Shown here: positions 59,092-64,000 of the stretch, piece after piece
Position numbering within the stretch: position 1 is the first letter of the stretch
Layout of the letters: every line of letters starts with the position of its first letter
From: SIG672 sp045580325
GTDB taxonomy: Bacteria; Bacillota; Clostridia; Oscillospirales; CAG-272
Length of the DNA stretch: 64,000 nucleotides
Direction of reading: 5' to 3'
Assembly (NCBI GenBank): GCA_045580325.1
Contig: JAZNNR010000028.1
Coordinates: forward strand, 1-64,000
Notes under the pieces: model-generated
Told to the model about the DNA's origin: nothing
The model's database searches: none
Seen by the model: only the letters and a program-made list of their open reading frames with translations
Program-made: the position numbers and the translations under genes

Positions 59092-60399
59092 ATGAAAAAA
59101 CTCAAGTATCTACTACCTATTATTTTATCGTTAACCGTTATAATAACGATTTTTGTTGTTTCACAGCTTTCGGCAAATGCGTTAGAGGTGTCGGGATACT
59201 ACGTCTATGATATTACAGACGGCGAGGCTACTATAACCGATGTTGATGAGAACATCAGCGGAGATATTACCATCCCATCAACTCTCGGCGGATATCCTGT
59301 TACGAGCATAGATGCTGAGGCATTCCGTGAATGTAGTGGCCTCACGAGCGTAACTATTCCTGACAGCGTTACAAGTATTGGTCATTATTCATTCTCTTCT
59401 TGCGTTAACATCACAAATATAACGATTCCTAACTCTGTAACCAGTATTGGTAAAGGGGCATTCAATTATTGCATTAGCCTTACAAGCATAACTATTCCCG
59501 ACAGCGTTACAAGTATTGGTTATGAAGCGTTCAAAAATTGCAAAAATCTCGCAAGTGTAATACTTTCAAAGAACATTACGATTATTGACCGTTATACCTT
59601 CTACGCTTGCAAAAGTCTCACGGAGATAACTATTCCTGACAGCGTAACGAGTATTGGCAATAATGCGTTTTGGTCCTGCAGCAATCTCGCAAAGGTTACG
59701 ATAGGTAAGGGCGTAACGAATATTGATGTCGGTGCGTTCCATTATTGCTATGGCCTCACAAGTATAATTATCCCGGAAAACGTTACAAATATTGAAGACG
59801 GTGCGTTTACAAGCTGCACAAATCTTAAAACCGTATACGTTTTATCCCCTCGCATTGCAAAAAGATTAATCACATCGATTTCAAACGGAAGTTTGATAGA
59901 CCATACAGATACCGTATATATTGAAAGCTCAATAACAGATATTCCAAGCTATATTAGATCAACCTATCGACATAAAGCTACGGTAACTAAAGACGGAATT
60001 ACATATACTGAGTATAGTAAAAACACACCTCACAGCTTCGGCACAGAGTGGCACAGCGATAAGAACAATCACTGGCACGAATGCTCTTGCGGTGAGAAAT
60101 CCGAGCTTGCGCCGCACTCCTGGAACGAAGGCGAAATAACGATCGAGCCGTCTGTTGAAACTGAAGGCGAAAAGACCTTTACCTGCACCGTTTGTTCGGC
60201 TACAAAGACAGAAAAGCTTGACAAGATCGAAGCTCCAGATGAACCCGACACCCCAGAAGTACCCGACAAGCCCGACACTCCCGAGGAGCCTGAAGAGAAG
60301 AAGAATGATTTCGCTACTATAATAATTATTTCAGCAATTGTAATAGTAATAATTATCGGTGTGTGCGTGGTAATTATAATTAAAAAGAAAAAAGCATAA
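59092..60399 (+). CDS. BspA-like LRR surface protein, paralogue 1
   Basis: This 435-residue protein has a signal peptide (about 1-31, ending SANA), nine or so BspA/LRR_5 repeats of 23 residues (core SVTSIGxxAFxxCxxLTSITIPD) up to about residue 245, a His/Cys/Trp-rich domain (HSFGTEWHSDKNNHWHECSCG ... SWNEGEITIEPSVETEGEKTFTCTVCSA) at 305-375, a Pro/Glu/Asp spacer, and a C-terminal transmembrane helix with KKKKA. It is a surface adhesin-type protein. It shares about 60 bp around its start with paralogue 2. It lies 39 bp after polA, so it may depend on polA transcription. Confidence 0.85.
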   Translation: MKKLKYLLPIILSLTVIITIFVVSQLSANALEVSGYYVYDITDGEATITDVDENISGDITIPSTLGGYPVTSIDAEAFRECSGLTSVTIPDSVTSIGHYSFSSCVNITNITIPNSVTSIGKGAFNYCISLTSITIPDSVTSIGYEAFKNCKNLASVILSKNITIIDRYTFYACKSLTEITIPDSVTSIGNNAFWSCSNLAKVTIGKGVTNIDVGAFHYCYGLTSIIIPENVTNIEDGAFTSCTNLKTVYVLSPRIAKRLITSISNGSLIDHTDTVYIESSITDIPSYIRSTYRHKATVTKDGITYTEYSKNTPHSFGTEWHSDKNNHWHECSCGEKSELAPHSWNEGEITIEPSVETEGEKTFTCTVCSATKTEKLDKIEAPDEPDTPEVPDKPDTPEEPEEKKNDFATIIIISAIVIVIIIGVCVVIIIKKKKA

Positions 60400-60404
60400 A
60401 ATTT

Positions 60405-60556
60405 AAGAGCAGTTCGTTAGGTCTGCACTTGTTCTCGAAAATATTCCGTTTCCGCTTGCGAAACGCGGCTGTTCAAACCGCGAGGAATATTCAGAACGGC
60501 GTAAATTGACTTTCAATTTACCGCTAACTGTGCACGCCGTTTGAACTGCTCTTTTT
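60405..60556 (+). repeat. Structured inter-paralogue element, copy 1
   Basis: The outer arms AAGAGCAGTTC / GAACTGCTCTT (11 bp, 60405-60415 and 60543-60553) are followed by TTTTTC. Inside, AATATTCC / GGAATATT encloses two small hairpins (GTTTC...GAAAC and GCGG...CCGC), and AACGGCG / CGCCGTT encloses a 9-bp hairpin GTAAATTGA-CTT-TCAATTTAC. It is non-coding, almost identical to 62773-62926, and ends as a terminator; the promoter of the next gene starts 2 bp later. Confidence 0.8.
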
Positions 60557-60557
60557 C

Positions 60558-60586
60558 TTGACAAATTTGCTAATAAGTGCTATAAT
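60558..60586 (+). promoter_or_regulatory. Promoter of BspA-like paralogue 2
   Basis: TTGACA, 17 bp, TATAAT; a consensus promoter directly after the structured element. Confidence 0.9.
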
Positions 60587-60646
60587 TCGACTGAAGACTT
60601 ATATCACAATAATTTAGGTTGTAACTTTTTATTTCAGGAGGAAAAA

Positions 60647-62767
60647 ATGAAAAAACTCAAGTATCTACTACCTATTATTTTATCGTTGACCGTTATAATG
60701 ACGATTTTTGTTGTTTCACAGATTCCCGCTTTGGCAGAGGAAACGTCCGGAACTTGCGGCGATAAGCTCACTTGGAGCTTCGACGAAGCTACCGGAACTC
60801 TTACCATTTCAGGTTCGGGTGATATGGACGAGTACGAATTTAGTTCTTCTCTTCCTTGGCATCACTTAAGATCCTCTATCAATACCGTAAAAATATCCAA
60901 CGGAGTTACCGGCATTGGTAATTATGCGTTCAGTGATTGCACCGCTCTCACGAGCATAGATATTCCCGACAGCATTAAAAAGATTGGCGGAGAAGCGTTT
61001 GCCAATTGCGCTAATCTAACTACTGTAACTATCCCAAACAGCGTAACAAGTATCGCTTGGGGTGCGTTTGCTCGTTGCAGTAACCTCACGAGTATAACTA
61101 TTCCCGATAGCGTAACGAGTATTGACGAAGGAGCATTCTCCGGTTGCAGTAACCTTGCGAGTGTAACGATGGGAAAAGGTGTTACAAGCATTAACAAAAA
61201 TATGTTTTGGAATTGCAGTAGCCTCACTAGTATAACGATAGGCGAAAACGTTACGAGTATTGGTGATACGGCGTTCCAGGGTTGCACTAGCCTCACTAGT
61301 ATAGTTATTCCTGACAAAGTTACGAGCATTGGTAGTTCTACCTTTTTCCACTGCGGCAACCTCACAAGTATAACTATTCCGAGCAGTTTTACAAGCTTTG
61401 GTGATTATGCGTTCGACCAGTGCATTAACCTAAAAGATGTATATATAACAGATATTTCGGCATGGTGTAATATTGAGTTTGACGGCTTATTTTCCAGTCC
61501 TTTTCACTACGCAAAAAATCTATACTGCAACTCAGAACTGGTAACAGATCTCGTCATTCCCGACGGTGTTACGAGCATCAGTAATTGTGCGTTCTACTCT
61601 TGCGATAGCATCGTGAATGTAACTATTCCCGACAGTGTTACGAGCATTGGTGATTATGCGTTCCACTGTTGCTACAATCTTACTAGTGTAACGATAGGAA
61701 ATGGCGTTACAAGTATCGGTAATTATGCGTTCAACTCTTGCGGCAACCTTGAAGGCATAATTATTCCCGACAGTGTTACGAGTATTGGTTCTGTAGCGTT
61801 CTATGACTGCGATAGCCTTACAAGTGTAACAATAGGAGAAGGCGTTAACAATATTGAGAACGAGGCTTTCGGCAGTTGCGGTAGCCTTAAAACTATATAT
61901 GTTTCATCTTCGTATGTTGCGGCAGAGCTAAGGTCAAGATATTCTTGCGGAAATTTGTTAGACGGCGGCGTACATACTGTGTATATTGAAAGTACCATAA
62001 CAGATATTCAAAGCTATGTTATAACAACTTATCCGCACACGGCAACGATAACAAAAGACGAAGTTACATATACTGCGTACAGTAAGAATGAAATCGAAAC
62101 ACATACGCACAGTTATAACACGACTTGGTCGAGTAACGGTAGTAAGCACTGGCACGAATGCTCTTGTGGCGAAAGAATAGATGCAGAAGAACATAGCTAT
62201 GACAACACCTGCGACACTTCTTGCAATATCTGTGGCTACAACCGAACGGTAACTCATAACTACAGTACCACTTGGTCGAAAGATGCAGACAACCATTGGT
62301 ATGAATGCTCTTGCGGTGAAAAAACCGAACTTGCGCCGCACTCCTGGAACGAAGGCGAAATAACAATCGAGCCGTCTGTTGAATCTGAAGGTGAAAAGAC
62401 CTTTACCTGCACCGTTTGTTCGGCTACACACACAGAAAAGCTTGATAAGATTGGGTCCGATGACCCCGACAATCCGGGCTATTCCGGCAGTTCCGGAGGT
62501 TCTGACACACCCGATAATCCCGGCGGTTCTGATACACCCGACAATCCCGGAGGTTCTGACACACCCGATAATCCCGGCGGTTCCGACACACCCGACAATC
62601 CCGGCGATTCCGACGATTCTGACACTTCCGAAGACTCTGACGAGTCTGATGCGTCCGACGAAGACAAGAAAGATTTAACTACTCTCATAATAATCATCGT
62701 GATAATTGTGTTAGTTGCAGTTATCGGTGTGTGCGTGGTAATAATGATTAAAAAGAAAAAAGCATAA
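60647..62767 (+). CDS. BspA-like LRR surface protein, paralogue 2
   Basis: This 706-residue protein has a signal peptide (about 1-30, ALAEETSG), an N-terminal BspA cap (CGDKLTWSFDEATGTLTISGSGDM), about 14 LRR_5 repeats interrupted near residue 265-310 (VYITDISAWCNIEFDGLFSSPFHYAKNLY), two or three His/Cys/Trp modules (HWHECSCG), a Gly-Ser-Asp-Thr-Pro spacer of GGSDTPDNP repeats, and a C-terminal transmembrane helix with KKKKA. It is presumed surface-exposed. AGGAGG precedes the ATG; the 5' region is a copy of paralogue 1's. Confidence 0.88.
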   Translation: MKKLKYLLPIILSLTVIMTIFVVSQIPALAEETSGTCGDKLTWSFDEATGTLTISGSGDMDEYEFSSSLPWHHLRSSINTVKISNGVTGIGNYAFSDCTALTSIDIPDSIKKIGGEAFANCANLTTVTIPNSVTSIAWGAFARCSNLTSITIPDSVTSIDEGAFSGCSNLASVTMGKGVTSINKNMFWNCSSLTSITIGENVTSIGDTAFQGCTSLTSIVIPDKVTSIGSSTFFHCGNLTSITIPSSFTSFGDYAFDQCINLKDVYITDISAWCNIEFDGLFSSPFHYAKNLYCNSELVTDLVIPDGVTSISNCAFYSCDSIVNVTIPDSVTSIGDYAFHCCYNLTSVTIGNGVTSIGNYAFNSCGNLEGIIIPDSVTSIGSVAFYDCDSLTSVTIGEGVNNIENEAFGSCGSLKTIYVSSSYVAAELRSRYSCGNLLDGGVHTVYIESTITDIQSYVITTYPHTATITKDEVTYTAYSKNEIETHTHSYNTTWSSNGSKHWHECSCGERIDAEEHSYDNTCDTSCNICGYNRTVTHNYSTTWSKDADNHWYECSCGEKTELAPHSWNEGEITIEPSVESEGEKTFTCTVCSATHTEKLDKIGSDDPDNPGYSGSSGGSDTPDNPGGSDTPDNPGGSDTPDNPGGSDTPDNPGDSDDSDTSEDSDESDASDEDKKDLTTLIIIIVIIVLVAVIGVCVVIMIKKKKA
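62497..62610 (+). repeat. 27-bp tandem repeat encoding GGSDTPDNP
   Basis: Four tandem copies in paralogue 2. Copies alternate in codon use (GATAATCCC versus GACAATCCC), suggesting duplication of a 54-bp unit. Repeat number may vary by slippage. Confidence 0.85.
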
Positions 62768-62772
62768 ATTTT

Positions 62773-62926
62773 AAGAGCAGTTCGTTAGGTCTGCACTTGT
62801 TCTCGAAAATATTCCGTTTCCGCTTGCGGAACGCGGCTGTTCAAACCGCGAGGAATATTTCAGAACGGCGTAAATTGACTTTCAATTTACCGCTAACTGT
62901 GCACGCCGTTTGAACTGCTCTTTTTT
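62773..62926 (+). repeat. Structured inter-paralogue element, copy 2
   Basis: The same element as 60405-60556, differing by a base change (GCGAAAC to GCGGAAC) that swaps one bulge for another while keeping the hairpin, and a one-base insertion in a joint (GGAATATTTCAG). The outer arms are 62773-62783 and 62912-62922, followed by a six-T run. Confidence 0.8.
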
Positions 62927-62927
62927 C

Positions 62928-62956
62928 TTGACAGATTTATCAATGTATGGTATAAT
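62928..62956 (+). promoter_or_regulatory. Promoter of BspA-like paralogue 3
   Basis: TTGACA, 17 bp, TATAAT, two bases after the structured element, as at copy 1. The leader to the ATG is about 175 nt; it contains an AACAAGA...TCTTGTT hairpin (63000-63031) and is otherwise unexplained. Confidence 0.85.
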
Positions 62957-63136
62957 TCAATAAGGTGAATGAATTTCCGATAAATACGGAGCAATAAACA
63001 AGATTTTTGCGCTTTATAAAGTCTTGTTGCGGGATTGTAAACTTGAAGTGGTGGCATTTTCAAGCTTGCTTTGCTATAATGAGTTCGCAAAATCAAGATG
63101 AAATGATTATGTAATTTTTTTATCTCAGGAGAAAAA

Positions 63137-64000
63137 ATGAAAAAACTAAAATTTTTACTGCCTATCATTTTAACGTTGACCGTTATAATGATGATTTTTG
63201 TTGTTTCACAGATTCCCGCAAAGGCGGCGGAAACGTCGGGAACTTGCGGCGATAATCTCACTTGGAGCTTCGACGAGGCCACCGGCACTCTTACGATTTC
63301 GGGCACGGGTGATATGACAGATTACAGTTACGATTCATATTCATCTGCCCCTTGGAAAAGTAAATGGGCTTCCATTAAAACTGCAAAAATTTCCGAAGGT
63401 GTAACGAGTATTGGTGATCATGCGTTCGACGGTTGTAAGAACCTCACAAGTATAACTATTCCCGACGGCGTTACAAGTATTGGTGATTCTGCGTTCATGG
63501 ATTGCTATAGAATCACCGATATAACTATCCCCGACAGCGTTACCACCATCGGTGATCATGCGTTCCAACTTTGCCAAAGCCTCACAAGCATAACTGTTCC
63601 CGACAGCGTTACAAATATTGATGATTATGCGTTCATCGGTTGCGAAAACCTCACGAGCGTAACAATAGGAAAAGGCGTTACGAGTATCGGTAGAACTGCA
63701 TTCTACTATTGCATTAGTCTTATAAGCATAACTATTCCCGACAGCGTTACGAGTATTGGTGATAGTGCGTTCCAAAGTTGTGCAAACCTCAAGAACATAA
63801 CGATAGGAAACGGCGTAACGAGCATTGGTGAGAATACGTTCAATGGTTGCAGTAACCTTAAAACTGTATATGTTTCATCTTCGAATATTGTTGAAAATTT
63901 AACTTCAAGCACTTCGTGCGGAAAGTTAATATATCATGCAGACACCGTGTATATCGAAAACTCCATAACATACATTCCAAGCTATGTTACGTCAAGCTAT
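63137..64000 (+). CDS. BspA-like LRR surface protein, paralogue 3 (runs off window)
   Basis: Open for 288 codons to the window end. It has a signal peptide (MKKLKFLLPIILTLTVIMM ... AKAAETSG), the cap CGDNLTWSFDEATGTLTISGTGDM, and LRR_5 repeats (GVTSIGDHAFDGCKNLTSITIPD and similar), entering the post-LRR segment (TVYIENSITYIPSYVTSS). Order and sequence match paralogues 1 and 2. CAGGAG precedes the ATG. The 3' end is missing. Confidence 0.85.
   Translation, partial: MKKLKFLLPIILTLTVIMMIFVVSQIPAKAAETSGTCGDNLTWSFDEATGTLTISGTGDMTDYSYDSYSSAPWKSKWASIKTAKISEGVTSIGDHAFDGCKNLTSITIPDGVTSIGDSAFMDCYRITDITIPDSVTTIGDHAFQLCQSLTSITVPDSVTNIDDYAFIGCENLTSVTIGKGVTSIGRTAFYYCISLISITIPDSVTSIGDSAFQSCANLKNITIGNGVTSIGENTFNGCSNLKTVYVSSSNIVENLTSSTSCGKLIYHADTVYIENSITYIPSYVTSSY

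Noticed and set aside
59300..63900. Regularly spaced repeats resembling a CRISPR array
   Set aside because: They are about 69-bp coding repeats of 23-residue LRR units in frame with secreted proteins; spacers are not unique and repeats vary.

Overview
The window looks like chromosome from a spore-forming, anaerobic, gut-type Clostridia (Bacillota). The evidence is Gram-positive gene order (rimP-nusA-ylxR-ylxQ-infB), sigma-A promoters with 17-bp spacing, AGGAGG-type ribosome binding sites, dipicolinate synthase (dpaAB), the spore-cortex deacetylase PdaA, a GerA-family germination protein, a glycyl-radical-activase-like radical SAM protein, a minimal SufCB pair, uronate catabolism and BspA-like leucine-rich-repeat surface proteins. 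I cannot name a genus from the sequence alone.

Layout: 1-1.1 kb holds a partly duplicated, REP-interrupted RAYT transposase remnant and a GNAT acetyltransferase. 1.1-5.1 kb (minus) holds an ABC-2 exporter and a Tet(M)-like ribosomal-protection GTPase. 5.2-8.3 kb (plus) is a sporulation block (dpaA, dpaB, pdaA, second deacetylase). 8.3-15.3 kb (minus) holds YgiQ and the rimP-nusA-rnpM-ylxQ-infB translation operon. 15.3-24.5 kb is housekeeping: a lipoprotein, tmcAL head-to-head with ackA, a DtxR-type regulator, prfB, Nif3-like, trmK, a DUF1858 protein, a radical SAM activase with a Cys-motif partner, and a HIT protein. 24.5-27.1 kb is an uncharacterised two-gene unit.

27.2-37.6 kb is a complete glucuronide-use locus: GH2 glycosidase and GPH symporter on one strand; divergently an AraC regulator, uxaC, uxuA, uxuB, kdgA and kdgK, which carry glucuronate to pyruvate plus glyceraldehyde-3-phosphate. 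37.8-46 kb is a second carbohydrate locus, rich in redox enzymes, with a heparinase II/III-like protein and its own AraC regulator. 46-47.4 kb has tRNA-Leu(CAG), preceded in its transcript by a tandem repeat that carries a copy of the tRNA 5' end, then a membrane LRR protein.

49-51.4 kb is AT-rich accessory DNA: three start-less YD-repeat (Rhs) protein fragments alternate with four small membrane-protein genes and terminators, resembling an array of orphan Rhs tips with putative immunity genes. 52.2-56.4 kb is an ArsR-controlled metal operon (ArsR, free HMA chaperone, P1B ATPase) running directly into sufC-sufB. polA follows, then three tandem BspA-like LRR paralogues (the third runs off the window) separated by two near-identical 150-nt highly structured elements that end in a terminator and abut the next gene's promoter.

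The strongest candidates for something undescribed are the Rhs-fragment/small membrane gene array, the structured inter-paralogue element, the redox/heparinase cluster, and the radical SAM plus Cys-motif protein pair.
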